Part shown: one piece after another, positions 19,869 to 30,312 of the stretch
Numbering within the stretch: the stretch's first letter is position 1
Layout: every line of letters starts with the position of its first letter
Assembly (NCBI RefSeq): GCF_003008425.1
Contig: NZ_PXOQ01000007.1
Location: 954,419 to 1,018,418, forward strand
Direction of reading: 5' to 3'
Source of the DNA: Aurantibacter aestuarii
GTDB lineage: Bacteria; Bacteroidota; Bacteroidia; Flavobacteriales; Flavobacteriaceae
Length of the DNA stretch: 64,000 nt
The notes under the pieces: model-generated
Told to the model about the DNA's origin: nothing
Databases searched by the model: none
Seen by the model: the letters and a program-made list of their open reading frames with translations, nothing else
Position numbers and translations under genes: made by a program

Positions 19869-22479
19869 ATTATTACCATTGAAACATATTTTAAAATACA
19901 TTTTAGTATTACTTATCACATTAACGAGTCCGTTAATTATTGCTCAGGAATTAGACTACGCCAACAGTAAAAAATATACCATAGCAGAAATTACTGTAAA
20001 TGGTAATACCACATTTAGCGAACAAACCATTATTACTTATTCAGGGTTACGTAAAGGCTCGGAAGTTAAAATTCCAGGAGAAGAAATTAGTGACGCTATA
20101 ACCAAATTGTGGAAATCTAATTTGTTTTCGGATATAGAAGTTTATTTACTACGTACAGAAGGCAATTTAGCTTATTTAGAAATCCGTCTTTCGGATCTTC
20201 CAGAATTAAATGAAGTCGTTATAAATGGAGTAAGAAAAAGCAAAAAAGAAACAATTATAAAAGAAAATAATTTAAAGCAAGGGGTTAAAGTTACCGAAAA
20301 CTTGATAACTACTACCAGAAACTATCTTCAAAATAAATACAAAAAGGATGGATACCTAGCAGCCAAAGTTAAAATAACAACTACACCTGTAACTAGCGAT
20401 TCTATTAATAAGTCTCGTGTAAATATGTTTGTAGGAATAGATAAAGGAAGTAAAGTTAAAGTATCTTCTATAGAATTTGAAGGTAACGAAGTTTTAAAAG
20501 ATAAAAAACTTCGTAAAGCAATGAAAAATACAAAAAAAGTAAATCCATTAAGGGTTTACAAACGTTCAAAATATATAAAAGAAGATTATAAAGCGGATTT
20601 AGTAAGTGTTGTAGATAAGTATAAAGAAAACGGTTATAGGGACGCTAGAATTATTTCAGACACCTTAATTGTTAAAAGTGAAGATCGTGTAGACTTAAAA
20701 ATTAAAGTTGAAGAAGGAGAAAAATATTATTTTGGTGAAATCACTTTTGTTGGAAATACAGTTTATTCAGATGAATTTTTAAGACGCTATTTAGGAGTTG
20801 AAAAAGGTGATGTTTATAATGGTATCGAGTTACAAAAACGTATATCAGATAATACAAAACCAGATGCACAAGACATTACCAACTTATATCAAAATAACGG
20901 GTATTTATTCTCATCTGTAAATCCTGTTGAAATTAACGCTAACGGTCAGGTAATTGATTTAGAAATCCGAATTTCTGAAGGAAAACCAGTTTATTTTGAC
21001 AAAGTTTCAGTAGTAGGAAATGATCGTACAAACGACCATGTTATTTACAGAGAGTTAAGAACCAGACCAGGAGAGCTTTACAGTAAACAGAATGTTGTAA
21101 GAACGGTTAGAGAACTAAGTCAATTAGGATTTTTTGATGCAGAACAGCTTTCTCCAAACTTTAAAAATCCAAACCCAGAGGAAGGTAAAATTGATATTGA
21201 GTATGCTGTTGTGGAAGCAGGTTCAAGTCAAATAGAACTTCAAGGAGGTTATGGTGGTGGAGGTTTTATAGGAACTCTAGGATTATCTTTTAATAACTTT
21301 TCCTTAAAAGATATCTTTAAAAAAGAAGCCTATCAGCCGTTACCAACTGGTGATGGTCAGAAATTAGCATTACGTTTACAAGCTAGTCGTTTTTTTAGGA
21401 CTTATAGTTTTTCTTTTACAGAACCATGGTTAGGAGGGAAAAAACCAGTACAGTTTTCTACTTCATTATCTCAAACGCAACAGTTTCTTTACGATCCTGT
21501 ATCTAGGAGTGCTGATAAGGATAGACGTTTTAATATTACAGGAATAACTTTTGGTTTAGCGAAACGATTATCTGTTCCTGATGATTACTTTACATTATCT
21601 CAGGCGATTAGTTTTCAGCATTATAATTTAAAAAATTATAATACAGGATTGTTTACTTTCGGGAATGGTTACTCTAATAACTTAGCTTACACGATAGGTT
21701 TAAGCCGAAACAGTACTTTTAATGATCCTATATTTCCTGTAGGAGGATCAAATTTTTCTGTGACAGCAAAATTGTCATTACCTTACTCTGCTTTTAATGG
21801 TGTGGATTATGAGAGTTTAGCTGACGAGAGAGAAACAAATGTAGATATTATAAGTAACACAAATAATACTACAGCAGAGCGTACTGCAGCATCCGAGAGA
21901 ATTAGTGAAATTGACCAAGAGCGTTTTAAATGGTTGGAATTTTATAAAATTAAATTTAAGGCAGATTGGTACACACCAACCATAGGTAAATTTGTTTTAA
22001 AACCTAGCTTAGAATTTGGGTTTTTAGGGGCATATAATCAAGATCGTGGTGTTATACCGTTTGAAAGATTTTTTGTTGGTGGTGATGGTTTAGGTAGTTT
22101 TAGCCTTGATGGAAGAGAAGCTATTGCATTAAGAGGTTATCCTAACCAGTCTATACAGCCAGTAGATGATTTAGGTGTGGTATCTCAAGATGGAGGAACT
22201 ATTTACAATAAATTTTCTTTAGAATTACGTTATCCAATAACACTTAAACAAAGTGCTAAGATATATATGTTAAGTTTCCTTGAAGCTGGTTCTGCTGTTA
22301 ATGATTTTAAAAACTTCAATCCGTTTCAATTAAAACGATCTGCAGGATTAGGTGTTAGAATTTTCATGCCTGCATTTGGATTATTAGGAATCGATTTTGG
22401 ACATGGATTCGATCCTCTACCTGGACAGCAAATTAAAAATGGTTGGGAAACGCACTTTATTATTGGTCAACAATTCTAA
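19852..22479 (+). CDS. bamA: Outer membrane protein assembly factor BamA
   Basis: 875 residues. The GTG start at 19852 lies inside uppS. An N-terminal signal (about 10-31, ending IIAQE) is followed by five POTRA-like repeats (about 40-440: ITVNGNTTFSEQ, VVINGVRKSKKE, IEFEGNEVLKDKK, ITFVGNTVYSDEF, VSVVGNDRTNDHV). The 16-strand barrel carries the conserved loop-6 motif in ALRGYPNQ and ends in an aromatic residue (IIGQQF). BamA inserts beta-barrel proteins into the outer membrane. The downstream OmpH/Skp-like chaperones fit the same job. Confidence 0.96.
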   Translation: MNNLAKLLPLKHILKYILVLLITLTSPLIIAQELDYANSKKYTIAEITVNGNTTFSEQTIITYSGLRKGSEVKIPGEEISDAITKLWKSNLFSDIEVYLLRTEGNLAYLEIRLSDLPELNEVVINGVRKSKKETIIKENNLKQGVKVTENLITTTRNYLQNKYKKDGYLAAKVKITTTPVTSDSINKSRVNMFVGIDKGSKVKVSSIEFEGNEVLKDKKLRKAMKNTKKVNPLRVYKRSKYIKEDYKADLVSVVDKYKENGYRDARIISDTLIVKSEDRVDLKIKVEEGEKYYFGEITFVGNTVYSDEFLRRYLGVEKGDVYNGIELQKRISDNTKPDAQDITNLYQNNGYLFSSVNPVEINANGQVIDLEIRISEGKPVYFDKVSVVGNDRTNDHVIYRELRTRPGELYSKQNVVRTVRELSQLGFFDAEQLSPNFKNPNPEEGKIDIEYAVVEAGSSQIELQGGYGGGGFIGTLGLSFNNFSLKDIFKKEAYQPLPTGDGQKLALRLQASRFFRTYSFSFTEPWLGGKKPVQFSTSLSQTQQFLYDPVSRSADKDRRFNITGITFGLAKRLSVPDDYFTLSQAISFQHYNLKNYNTGLFTFGNGYSNNLAYTIGLSRNSTFNDPIFPVGGSNFSVTAKLSLPYSAFNGVDYESLADERETNVDIISNTNNTTAERTAASERISEIDQERFKWLEFYKIKFKADWYTPTIGKFVLKPSLEFGFLGAYNQDRGVIPFERFFVGGDGLGSFSLDGREAIALRGYPNQSIQPVDDLGVVSQDGGTIYNKFSLELRYPITLKQSAKIYMLSFLEAGSAVNDFKNFNPFQLKRSAGLGVRIFMPAFGLLGIDFGHGFDPLPGQQIKNGWETHFIIGQQF

Positions 22480-22632
22480 TTAAATAAAATACAACTACTA
22501 ATTTTAATTTTGGCACGGTATTTTCTTTATGCATAATGTCATTTTATCTAAGAGTTTATAATTTTTAAAATTAAAATTCGTTATTTTGAAAATAATCAGG
22601 TATGATTCATTTAAATTTTAAATTGTAAAAAG

Positions 22633-23616
22633 ATGAAATTGAAAGTTCTTTTTTTAATATGTTTTGCCTTTTTTTCACTGCAAAATACTTTTAGTCAGCG
22701 TGCAGGTGCAAAGATTGCTTATATAGATACGGAATACATTTTGAAAAATGTGCCAGAATATCAGCAAGCTACAAGCCAATTAGCAACTAAAGTACAAAAG
22801 TGGAAAATTGAAGTAGACGCTAAATTAAATGATATTAAACAACGTCGAGAAGCGCTGAATAATGAAAAAGCTCTTTTAACAAAAGAACTTTATGAAGAGC
22901 GATTAGAAGATTTATCTTTTGAAGAAAAAGAAATAATAGAATATCAGCAAAAACGTTTTGGACCGGATGGCGATTTAGTTATCCAGAGAAAGCAATTAAT
23001 GCAGCCAGTTCAAGACCAGATATTTCAGGCGGTACAGGATTTAGCAGAAACAAGAAATTACGATTTTGTATTCGATAAATCTGCAGATGTCGTGATGTTG
23101 TATTCTGCTGAAAAATATGATATTAGCGATGCTGTTTTAAGAACCATTACAAGAGCTTCAAAAAGAAAGCAAGCTACAGACAGAAAAGAACGTTTGGAGG
23201 CTGAAAAGGAAGATATTGTAGAGGAAGAAGTATCGGAATCTCAACAAGAACGTCAAAGAATTTTAGACGAAAAGAAGGCAAAGCGAGATTCAATTTATGC
23301 AGCTAAACGTGAAGCTTTAAAGGCAGAACGTGAGGCTCAAATTGAAGCGAAACGTAAAGAACGGGAAGAGCAATTAAAAGAGCGTGAAGCGGCAAGAAAT
23401 AAAGTAGACAGCGAGTCTAATGATAATGAAGATGAAGAAAAAGCTTCTGAAGAACCAAAAACAAGAGAAGAAATTTTAGAAGAAAAACGTCAGGCTCGAG
23501 AAGCAGATAGAATCAAACGTCAGGAAGCTTTAGATGAAAAAAGACGATTAAGAGAAGAAGAATTAAAAAAAGCTCGCGAAGAGCAAGAATCAAACGAGGA
23601 TGAGGATCCTAACTAA
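22633..23616 (+). CDS. OmpH/Skp-like periplasmic chaperone, long form
   Basis: 327 residues. Signal peptide about 1-21. The Skp core begins KIAYIDTEYILKNVPEYQQA and continues to about residue 175. The remaining 150 residues are a highly charged Glu/Lys/Arg coiled-coil tail, which is not found in classical Skp (about 160 residues). Skp holds unfolded outer membrane proteins on the way to BamA. The tail may extend the tentacles of the trimer. This is the first of two tandem paralogues after bamA. Confidence 0.88.
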   Translation: MKLKVLFLICFAFFSLQNTFSQRAGAKIAYIDTEYILKNVPEYQQATSQLATKVQKWKIEVDAKLNDIKQRREALNNEKALLTKELYEERLEDLSFEEKEIIEYQQKRFGPDGDLVIQRKQLMQPVQDQIFQAVQDLAETRNYDFVFDKSADVVMLYSAEKYDISDAVLRTITRASKRKQATDRKERLEAEKEDIVEEEVSESQQERQRILDEKKAKRDSIYAAKREALKAEREAQIEAKRKEREEQLKEREAARNKVDSESNDNEDEEKASEEPKTREEILEEKRQAREADRIKRQEALDEKRRLREEELKKAREEQESNEDEDPN

Positions 23617-23649
23617 TTATTAAAACAATAAAAATTAAAATAATCTAAA

Positions 23650-24159
23650 ATGAAACACTTTAAAACTTTATTTATCGCAGCGATATTATTTATGTCTGCA
23701 ACCACTTTGTCAATAGCACAATCTAAAATTGCACATATTAATACTACAGACTTAGTGACTAGTATGCCAGATATGAAAACTGCTCAGGCTCAAATTGAAG
23801 AAATTGGGAAAAATTATGAGAAAGAAATTCAGGGCATGGTAAATGAATACAAAAAGAAAATAGAGCAGTACGAAAAAGAAGCTCCAACTAAGACAGATGA
23901 AGAAAACCAGACACGTTCTGTAGAGGTTCAAACAATGCAACAGAAGATACAACAGTATCAAGCAAACGCACAACAAGAATTACAGAAAAAAGAAGGTGAG
24001 TTGTTAAAGCCAATTACAGAGAAAGCTAAAGCTGCTATTTTAAAGGTAGCTAAAGCACAAGGATTTAATTATGTATTAGATTCTTCTCAAGGTGGAGGCG
24101 TTATTATGGCTGAAGGAAAAGATCTTTTAAAAGACGTTCAAAAAGAATTAGGATTTTAA
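23650..24159 (+). CDS. OmpH/Skp-like periplasmic chaperone, standard form
   Basis: 169 residues. A signal peptide (about 1-23) and SKIAHINTTDLVTSMPDMKTAQ begin the Skp fold. A central helical region rich in Gln and Glu and a compact C-terminal strand (FNYVLDSSQGGGVIMAEGKDL) follow. It starts 33 nt after the long paralogue and ends before a strong terminator, so the bamA-region transcript probably ends here. Confidence 0.93.
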   Translation: MKHFKTLFIAAILFMSATTLSIAQSKIAHINTTDLVTSMPDMKTAQAQIEEIGKNYEKEIQGMVNEYKKKIEQYEKEAPTKTDEENQTRSVEVQTMQQKIQQYQANAQQELQKKEGELLKPITEKAKAAILKVAKAQGFNYVLDSSQGGGVIMAEGKDLLKDVQKELGF

Positions 24160-24183
24160 TCCTGTGATTACTTTATAATTTAA

Positions 24184-24213
24184 AAAAAGCTGACTATTTT
24201 TAGTCAGCTTTTT
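24184..24213 (+). terminator. Terminator after the ompH pair
   Basis: AAAAAGCTGACTA (24184-24196) pairs perfectly with TAGTCAGCTTTTT (24201-24213) around a TTTT loop. Confidence 0.88.
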
Positions 24214-24227
24214 GTTTTATAACACTT

Positions 24228-25007
24228 ATGAAAGAAAACCCTATTGGTCTATTCGATTCTGGAATTGGAGGTACGTCTATTTACAAAGCTGTAAATAAAT
24301 TACTTCCTAATGAGTCTACTATTTATTTAGCAGATAGTGCCAATGCGCCTTATGGTCCAAAAGGACGTGAGTGGATTATTGAGCGCTCAATTATTAATAC
24401 AGAATTATTACTTGAGCACAATTGTAAACTCATTGTGGTGGCTTGTAACACTGCAACAACCAATGCTATAAGTATTTTAAGGGAAAAATATAAAGTGCCT
24501 TTTATAGGTATAGAACCGGCCATAAAACCCGCAAGCCTTAAAACAAAAACTCGGGCTATAGGGATTTTGGCAACTAAAGGGACGTTTAGTAGCGAGTTAT
24601 TTATGCAAACTTCTAAACTGTATTGTAGTGATGTTTTTCGGGTGGAGCAAATAGGAGAAGGTCTTGTAGATTTAATAGAGTCGGGTAAGCTTAACTCAAC
24701 AGAGATGACCAGATTGCTTCAAAAGTATTTAAAACCTATGCTTAAAGCTAATATTGATTATTTGGTGTTGGGTTGCACACATTATCCATACTTAATTCCA
24801 CAATTAAAACAATTACTGCCAAAATCTGTAAAAATTATAGATTCCGGTAAAGCAGTAGCTAAACAAACCAGTGTAGTTTTAAACTCTCATGGTTTACTTT
24901 GCGAGAATGACCAGAATGTTTATCATCAATTTTATACCAACGGGTCATTAGATGTCTTAAAAAGTGTATTGCCACAGCATCAACAAGTTGATTTTTTAAA
25001 CTTTTAA
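24228..25007 (+). CDS. murI: Glutamate racemase
   Basis: 259 residues. FDSGIGG carries Asp10-Ser11. The two catalytic cysteines are Cys73 (VACNTAT) and Cys183 (LGCTHYPYL). It supplies D-glutamate for peptidoglycan. It lies just after the terminator of the ompH genes and ends 5 nt from the convergent SPOUT methyltransferase. Confidence 0.97.
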   Translation: MKENPIGLFDSGIGGTSIYKAVNKLLPNESTIYLADSANAPYGPKGREWIIERSIINTELLLEHNCKLIVVACNTATTNAISILREKYKVPFIGIEPAIKPASLKTKTRAIGILATKGTFSSELFMQTSKLYCSDVFRVEQIGEGLVDLIESGKLNSTEMTRLLQKYLKPMLKANIDYLVLGCTHYPYLIPQLKQLLPKSVKIIDSGKAVAKQTSVVLNSHGLLCENDQNVYHQFYTNGSLDVLKSVLPQHQQVDFLNF

Positions 25008-25012
25008 TAAAA

Positions 25013-25546
25013 TTAATGCTGTTTTAGCTTAGAGAAAAAATCCCAAATTACAACCCCACAACTTACCGAGATGTTTAAGGAGTGTTTGGTGCCAAACTGA
25101 GGGATTTCAATAACAACATCACTTTGGCTTACCACTGTTTGTTGCACACCTTTAACCTCATTACCAAAAACCAGAGCGTAAGTGGTGTTAGTTTCCACTT
25201 TAAAGTCATCTAACATAACTGCCTGTTCCGCTTGTTCTATACTACAAATTTTCACTTTCTTGGCTTGTAAGTCTTTAATTAAAGTAAGTGTATCTTCAAC
25301 ATATTCCCAATCAACAGCATCTGTACTACCTAATGCGGTTTTGGTAATATCCTTATGCGGAGGTTGAGCGGTTATACCGCACAAATAAATTTTTTCAATT
25401 AAAAAAGCATCGCTGGTTCTAAAAACAGAGCCAATATTATTTAAACTTCTAATATTATCTAAAATAATTATTATAGGTGTTTTTTTAACGTCTTTAAATT
25501 CTTTAACACTTAAGCGTTCTAATTCGCTATTTTTTAATTTTCTCAT
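25013..25546 (-). CDS. TrmH/SpoU-family RNA 2'-O-methyltransferase
   Basis: 177 residues, the catalytic SPOUT domain only. Motif 1 is DNIRSLNNIGSVFRT, motif 2 GNEVKGV and motif 3 IPQFGTKHSLNISVSCGVVIWDF. It methylates a ribose in tRNA or rRNA using SAM from a trefoil-knot fold. Which nucleotide is modified cannot be told. A second, longer SPOUT enzyme is at 38657-39379. Confidence 0.9.
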   Translation of the reverse strand: MRKLKNSELERLSVKEFKDVKKTPIIIILDNIRSLNNIGSVFRTSDAFLIEKIYLCGITAQPPHKDITKTALGSTDAVDWEYVEDTLTLIKDLQAKKVKICSIEQAEQAVMLDDFKVETNTTYALVFGNEVKGVQQTVVSQSDVVIEIPQFGTKHSLNISVSCGVVIWDFFSKLKQH

Positions 25547-25695
25547 GGAAAGACTTTCAAATCATTTATAAAAAAGAGATTAAAGTTGTGAATAAATCAC
25601 TATAACTTCAATAAAATTCCTTGTTTATAAGTTTAAATATTAATTAACTTGCGGTATGCAATTAGTTACAAAAATAACATATAATACTTAACAGC

Positions 25696-28311
25696 TTGGC
25701 AAAGAAAACGAAAAAAGAAACGCCTTTAATGAAGCAGTATAATGCTATAAAAGCAAAATATCCAGACGCTTTGTTATTATTTCGTGTGGGCGATTTTTAT
25801 GAGACTTTTGGAGAAGACGCCATAAAAACAGCAGGAATTTTAGGTATTATTTTAACTAAAAGAGGCGCGGGTAGCGAAAGTGAGATTGAATTAGCGGGAT
25901 TCCCACACCATTCTTTAAATACCTATTTACCAAAACTGGTTAAAGCTGGAGAACGTGTAGCAATTTGTGATCAGCTGGAAGATCCTAAGCAGACAAAAAA
26001 TATTGTAAAGCGTGGAGTTACAGAGTTAGTTACACCAGGTGTGGCTTTAAATGATGAGGTGCTTCACTCTAAAAGTAATAATTTTCTTTGTGCACTATAT
26101 TTTGGCAAATTAACTATTGGTGTATCTTTTTTAGATATTTCGACTGGTGAATTTTTAACGTCACAAGGAAACGAGGATTATATCGATAAATTATTGCAAA
26201 ATTTTAATCCCAGTGAGGTTATTGTAGCTAAACAAAAGCGACAACAATTTAATGAGGTGTTTGGTAAAGATTATCATACATTTAATCTGGAAGATTGGGT
26301 TTTTAAAACCGATTATGCCAATGAAACACTATTAAAACATTTTGAAACAAAATCTCTTAAAGGTTTTGGGATAGAAGACTTAGATGAAGGTATTATTGCA
26401 TCGGGTTCTATTTTACATTATTTAGCCGAAACACAACATCATAAATTACAGCATATTTCTTCCATAGCACGAATTGCTGAAGATGATTATGTTTGGATGG
26501 ATCGTTTTACCATTAGAAATCTTGAGCTATATCATTCAACAAATAATAATGCGGTAACGCTTTTAAATGTAATAGATAAAACCATCTCGCCTATGGGCGG
26601 ACGTTTATTAAAACGTTTGTTAGCCTTGCCTTTAAAGGATATTTCTAAAATTAGACAACGTCATGATGTGGTGTCTCATTTGAAAAATGAAACATCGCAT
26701 TTACAGCAGCTTCAAACACAAATTAAACAGATTGGAGATTTAGAGCGTTTAATTTCTAAAATAGCGACTCAAAAAGTGTGTCCGCGTGAAGTGGTTCAAC
26801 TTAAAAATTCATTAGAAGCCATTATTCCTATTAAATCACTTGCGAGTCAATCTAAAAATGAAGCGTTAAAAGTGATAGGCGAACATCTTCAGGCATGCGA
26901 TTTACTAAGAGAAAAAATTAAAGAAACTATAGCTGAAGAAGCTCCGGTAAATATTTTAAAAGGACAAACCATAGCTGAAGGATTTTCGGAAGAATTGGAT
27001 GAGCTTCGGGATTTATCGAAATCAGGTAAAAATTATTTAGACCAGATGCTGGTTAGAGAAAGCGAGCGAACTGGAATTACATCACTTAAAATTGCTTCCA
27101 ATAATGTCTTTGGTTATTATATTGAAGTCCGTAATACGCATAAAGATAAAGTTCCGGCAGAATGGATTAGGAAACAAACTTTAGTTAATGCAGAGCGATA
27201 CATTACTGAAGAATTAAAAGAATACGAATCTAAAATTTTAGGAGCTGAAGAACGCATTTCCGAAATAGAACAGCGTTTGTTTTTAGATCTAGTCCTTTGG
27301 ATGAATCAATATATTAAAGCTGTACAACAAAACGCCTATTTAATTGCAAAAATAGATGTGCTTTGTGGTTTTGCTCAGTTAGCTACTGAAAACAATTATG
27401 TCTTACCCGAAATAAATGACTCCTATGCTCTGGAGATAGAAGATGGACGTCATCCGGTAATTGAAAAACAACTACCTATAGACGAACCTTATATTACAAA
27501 TAGTGTGTCTTTAGATACAGAAACCCAACAATTTATCATGATTACTGGGCCAAATATGTCTGGAAAATCGGCTATTTTAAGGCAAACTGCATTAATCGTG
27601 CTATTAGCACAAATAGGATGTTTTGTTCCTGCAAAAGCGGCTCATATTGGTGTGGTAGATAAAATATTTACAAGAGTAGGCGCAAGCGATAATATCTCTA
27701 TGGGAGAATCGACCTTTATGGTAGAAATGAATGAAACCGCCTCTATTTTAAATAATATAAGTAAACGCAGTTTGGTGCTTTTGGATGAAATAGGAAGAGG
27801 TACTAGTACTTATGATGGTATTTCAATAGCTTGGGCGATAAGTGAGTATTTACATGAACATCCACAACGTCCAAAGACTCTATTTGCAACGCATTACCAT
27901 GAGTTAAATGAGATGACGGAAACCTTTAAAAGAATAAAGAACTTTAATGTTTCGGTTAAAGAAATTAAAAATAACGTGCTTTTTCTAAGAAAATTAGTAG
28001 AAGGTGGCAGTGAGCATAGTTTTGGAATTCATGTGGCTAAAATGGCAGGAATGCCTCAAATAGTAATACAACGTGCAAACAAAATTTTAAAAAAACTAGA
28101 GAAGTCTCATTCCAGCGAAGAACTTACCGATAAAATGGCATCTCTTAAAGATGACGATTTGCAATTAAGCTTTTTTAATTTAGACGATCCTTTACTTGAA
28201 AAAGTCAAAGAAGAAATTACGTCGCTAGATATCAACACCTTAACGCCAGTTGAAGCCTTAATGAAATTAGATGTGATTAAGCGAATGCTTACTAGCACAA
28301 AAAAAGTGTAA
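25696..28311 (+). CDS. mutS: DNA mismatch repair protein MutS
   Basis: 871 residues. The start is TTG at 25696: [29 protein letters not shown] is the usual flavobacterial N-terminus and no ATG precedes it. The mismatch-reading FYETFGEDA (Phe-x-Glu) is present. The ATPase has GPNMSGKS (Walker A), [14 protein letters not shown] (Walker B/D-loop) and FATHYHEL. It recognises mismatches in post-replicative repair. It is a single gene, and mutL is not in the window. Confidence 0.97.
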   Translation: MAKKTKKETPLMKQYNAIKAKYPDALLLFRVGDFYETFGEDAIKTAGILGIILTKRGAGSESEIELAGFPHHSLNTYLPKLVKAGERVAICDQLEDPKQTKNIVKRGVTELVTPGVALNDEVLHSKSNNFLCALYFGKLTIGVSFLDISTGEFLTSQGNEDYIDKLLQNFNPSEVIVAKQKRQQFNEVFGKDYHTFNLEDWVFKTDYANETLLKHFETKSLKGFGIEDLDEGIIASGSILHYLAETQHHKLQHISSIARIAEDDYVWMDRFTIRNLELYHSTNNNAVTLLNVIDKTISPMGGRLLKRLLALPLKDISKIRQRHDVVSHLKNETSHLQQLQTQIKQIGDLERLISKIATQKVCPREVVQLKNSLEAIIPIKSLASQSKNEALKVIGEHLQACDLLREKIKETIAEEAPVNILKGQTIAEGFSEELDELRDLSKSGKNYLDQMLVRESERTGITSLKIASNNVFGYYIEVRNTHKDKVPAEWIRKQTLVNAERYITEELKEYESKILGAEERISEIEQRLFLDLVLWMNQYIKAVQQNAYLIAKIDVLCGFAQLATENNYVLPEINDSYALEIEDGRHPVIEKQLPIDEPYITNSVSLDTETQQFIMITGPNMSGKSAILRQTALIVLLAQIGCFVPAKAAHIGVVDKIFTRVGASDNISMGESTFMVEMNETASILNNISKRSLVLLDEIGRGTSTYDGISIAWAISEYLHEHPQRPKTLFATHYHELNEMTETFKRIKNFNVSVKEIKNNVLFLRKLVEGGSEHSFGIHVAKMAGMPQIVIQRANKILKKLEKSHSSEELTDKMASLKDDDLQLSFFNLDDPLLEKVKEEITSLDINTLTPVEALMKLDVIKRMLTSTKKV

Positions 28312-28329
28312 TTTTTTTTTAAAAAAGGC

Positions 28330-28359
28330 TTTGCAGATTTAATAAATAGTTTAAATTTG
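28330..28359 (+). promoter_or_regulatory. Promoter of the tRNA-Gly/tRNA-Leu pair
   Basis: TTTG (28330-28333), an 18-nt spacer and TAAATTTG (28352-28359) fit the phylum promoter pattern exactly, 37 nt before the first tRNA. Confidence 0.78.
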
Positions 28360-28395
28360 CACTCGCAACACTAAGTTGCACGTTCATTTAAAACT

Positions 28396-28467
28396 GCGAA
28401 AGTAGCTCAGGGGTAGAGCATCACCTTGCCAAGGTGAGGGTCGCGGGTTCAAATCCCGTCTTTCGCT
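28396..28467 (+). tRNA. tRNA-Gly (anticodon GCC)
   Basis: 72 nt cloverleaf without encoded CCA. The acceptor is GCGAAAG/CTTTCGC with a T discriminator. The anticodon arm TCACC-TTGCCAA-GGTGA gives GCC. The T arm is CGGG-TTCAAAT-CCCG. It is followed 29 nt later by tRNA-Leu. Confidence 0.97.
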
Positions 28468-28496
28468 CTGAGACTTTCTTAAAAATAAATTCCAAT

Positions 28497-28581
28497 GCTG
28501 AAGTGGTGGAATTGGTAGACACGTTGGACTTAAAATCCAATGTCCGTTTAGGACGTACGGGTTCAAGTCCCGTCTTCAGTA
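28497..28581 (+). tRNA. tRNA-Leu (anticodon TAA)
   Basis: 85 nt with a long variable arm (TGTCCGTTTAGGACGT), typical of class II tRNA. The anticodon arm TTGGA-CTTAAAA-TCCAA gives TAA. The T arm is ACGGG-TTCAAGT-CCCGT. The acceptor is GCTGAAG/CTTCAGT with one G-U pair. No CCA is encoded. Confidence 0.97.
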
Positions 28582-28582
28582 C

Positions 28583-28619
28583 AAAGCCTTGTTAATCAAT
28601 AGATTAGCAAGGCTTTTTT
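28583..28619 (+). terminator. Terminator of the tRNA operon
   Basis: AAAGCCTTG (28583-28591) pairs with CAAGGCTTT, extended inward by TTAATC/GATTAG around an AATA loop and followed by six T. Confidence 0.85.
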
Positions 28620-28801
28620 GTTTTATAATGAATTGTTAAATCAAGCTCGTATTATCCTAAATTTTGTTGTTAAAGTGAGAGTTGATTTTTAATTAAATAT
28701 GGCAAAGTTAAATCAGGTATCTACTATGAAAGATGACTTTTGTCAGCTTATATAAATTTCTTTCAATAGTTTACTATAGTTTATTTCTGTATTTTTAAAC
28801 T

Positions 28802-29641
28802 ATGATTCTTAAAAACCAAGTATTAAACAGGCATCATAAAAAACCTATCGTTTATGATGTGTTTTATAATGACAATAAACAGAAGAGACCATTGGTTTTG
28901 TTTTGTCATGGCTATAAAGGGTTTAAAGACTGGGGTGCATGGCATTTGGTGGCTGAAACTTTTATGAAAGCCAACTGCGTGTTCTTAAAATTTAATTTCT
29001 CTCATAATGGAGGCACTGTTAAACAGCCTATAGATTTTCCAGACCTAGAAGCTTTTGGACATAATAATTATAGCAAAGAGCTTGAAGATTTAAACGATAT
29101 GATTGGTTTTGTTTTAAGTGATAAAAATGAATTTTCCCAAGAAATAGATTTAGGTCAAATCATTCTTATTGGTCATTCCAGAGGTGGAGGTATAGCAACG
29201 TTAAAAGCTAGTGAAGATTCTAGAATTAGTAAGTTAATAACTTGGGCATCTGTATCAGATTTTAAAAGTCGATTTGGTTCGGAAGATGAGATTGAAATAT
29301 GGCGAAAAACGGGAGTTAAAACGGTTTTAAATGGCAGGACTAAGCAAGAAATGCCTCATTATTACCAGTTTTATGAAGATTTTAAAGCTAATGAAACACG
29401 TTTAGATATTGAAAGAGCTGTAAAATTATTAAAAATACCACATTTAATAATTCACGCTAAAGACGACTTATCGGTTTTATATGAAGAGGCTTTAAACTTA
29501 CACGAATGGAATCCCGACAGCAAATTATTAGCTCTAAAGGATTCTAACCATGTGTTTGGCTCAAGTCATCCTTGGGAAGAAGATATGCTTCCAGAAGTTT
29601 TAAACCAAGTTGTAGAAGCTTCTATTGAGTTTATAAATTAA
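28802..29641 (+). CDS. Alpha/beta hydrolase
   Basis: 279 residues with no signal peptide. The oxyanion segment is LFCHGYKGFKDWGAW (33-47). The nucleophile elbow is LIGHSRGGG, the acid is in HAKDDLSVLYEEA, and a late His lies in SNHVFGSSHPW. It resembles the dienelactone hydrolase/prolyl-oligopeptidase-like group. The substrate is unknown. The last 11 nt overlap the end of the convergent orphan gene. Confidence 0.85.
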   Translation: MILKNQVLNRHHKKPIVYDVFYNDNKQKRPLVLFCHGYKGFKDWGAWHLVAETFMKANCVFLKFNFSHNGGTVKQPIDFPDLEAFGHNNYSKELEDLNDMIGFVLSDKNEFSQEIDLGQIILIGHSRGGGIATLKASEDSRISKLITWASVSDFKSRFGSEDEIEIWRKTGVKTVLNGRTKQEMPHYYQFYEDFKANETRLDIERAVKLLKIPHLIIHAKDDLSVLYEEALNLHEWNPDSKLLALKDSNHVFGSSHPWEEDMLPEVLNQVVEASIEFIN

Positions 29642-30143
29642 AAGTTTTATTGCTTATATTTTGTTGTTGTACTGCGTTTTTTAATTCAGTTGACATATAC
29701 TTTTTTATTTTTCCAAAAAGCGACTTTTCTTGTAATCTGTATATGAACCAAAACCATAAAACAATAAATGGAAATAATAAAATACTCCATATTGGAATTT
29801 CTTTTCCTGTTAGGTAAGCGACCGTTATCGTGAGAATTGGAATAATAGATACGATATACAATTCAATTCGTAATTTAGTTCTTAATTCAATTTTGGTTTT
29901 TCTGTTATTTAATTCAGTCAGTTTTCCGTATGCTTTAATTCCATCGGCTGCTCCATGAAATCCATCTATAATTAAAGTTCCCAATGAGAATTTAGATAAA
30001 GCTTTAAATTCATTTTCCGAAATCCAATCGAGATTAAATTTTCTTTCTTTTTTAAAACGAATTTGTTCTTTCAATTCAGATATTGATCCATTGAATTCGG
30101 TTGATTCTTTCAAAAGTGCTTTCTCGATAATTTCTTTCATCAT
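29631..30143 (-). CDS. Hypothetical membrane protein
   Basis: 170 residues from the ATG at 30143 (a second ATG follows at once). Upstream in-frame sequence to 30245 would be translated from a structured intergenic element and is rejected. The first 100 residues are charged and soluble. Two membrane segments follow (about 115-155: YIVSIIPILTITVAYL and IWSILLFPFIVLWFWFIY), then a basic tail. I recognise no family. Its 3' end overlaps the hydrolase gene by 11 nt, and together with the next gene it sits in a stretch bounded by GTGCACAA motifs. It may be a cassette-like acquisition. Confidence 0.6.
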   Translation of the reverse strand: MMKEIIEKALLKESTEFNGSISELKEQIRFKKERKFNLDWISENEFKALSKFSLGTLIIDGFHGAADGIKAYGKLTELNNRKTKIELRTKLRIELYIVSIIPILTITVAYLTGKEIPIWSILLFPFIVLWFWFIYRLQEKSLFGKIKKYMSTELKNAVQQQNISNKTFNL

Positions 30144-30167
30144 TTTTTTTTGAATACTTTGCTTAAA

Positions 30168-30312
30168 TGCAGTACAACTGTTTTGGCTATGGTTTCGTTG
30201 CGTGAAAATCCGCGAAGATTTTCCGCCGTAAACCGAAGATAGCAAATTTGCGAGGACTTATCGAGAGGAAAGTCTGAAGCAATGGACTATAGTCGTTGTT
30301 GTGCACTATTTT
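30168..30312. repeat. Structured intergenic element with imperfect inverted ends
   Basis: On the minus strand the element begins GTGCACAACAACGACTATAG and ends with CCATAGCCAAAACAGTTGTAC, which are imperfect inverted copies of each other over about 30 nt. Inside lie an exact palindrome GCAAATTTGC and a GAAAATC/GATTTTC hairpin. It separates two orphan genes and does not code. I recall similar sequences between orphan genes in flavobacterial genomes, but a database search is needed to show this. Confidence 0.55.

Noticed and set aside
28384-28566. A 60-residue minus-strand reading frame over the two tRNA genes (RRDLNPRPSPWQ...)
   Set aside because: It is the familiar false frame antisense to tRNA-Gly and tRNA-Leu; both cloverleaves are complete.
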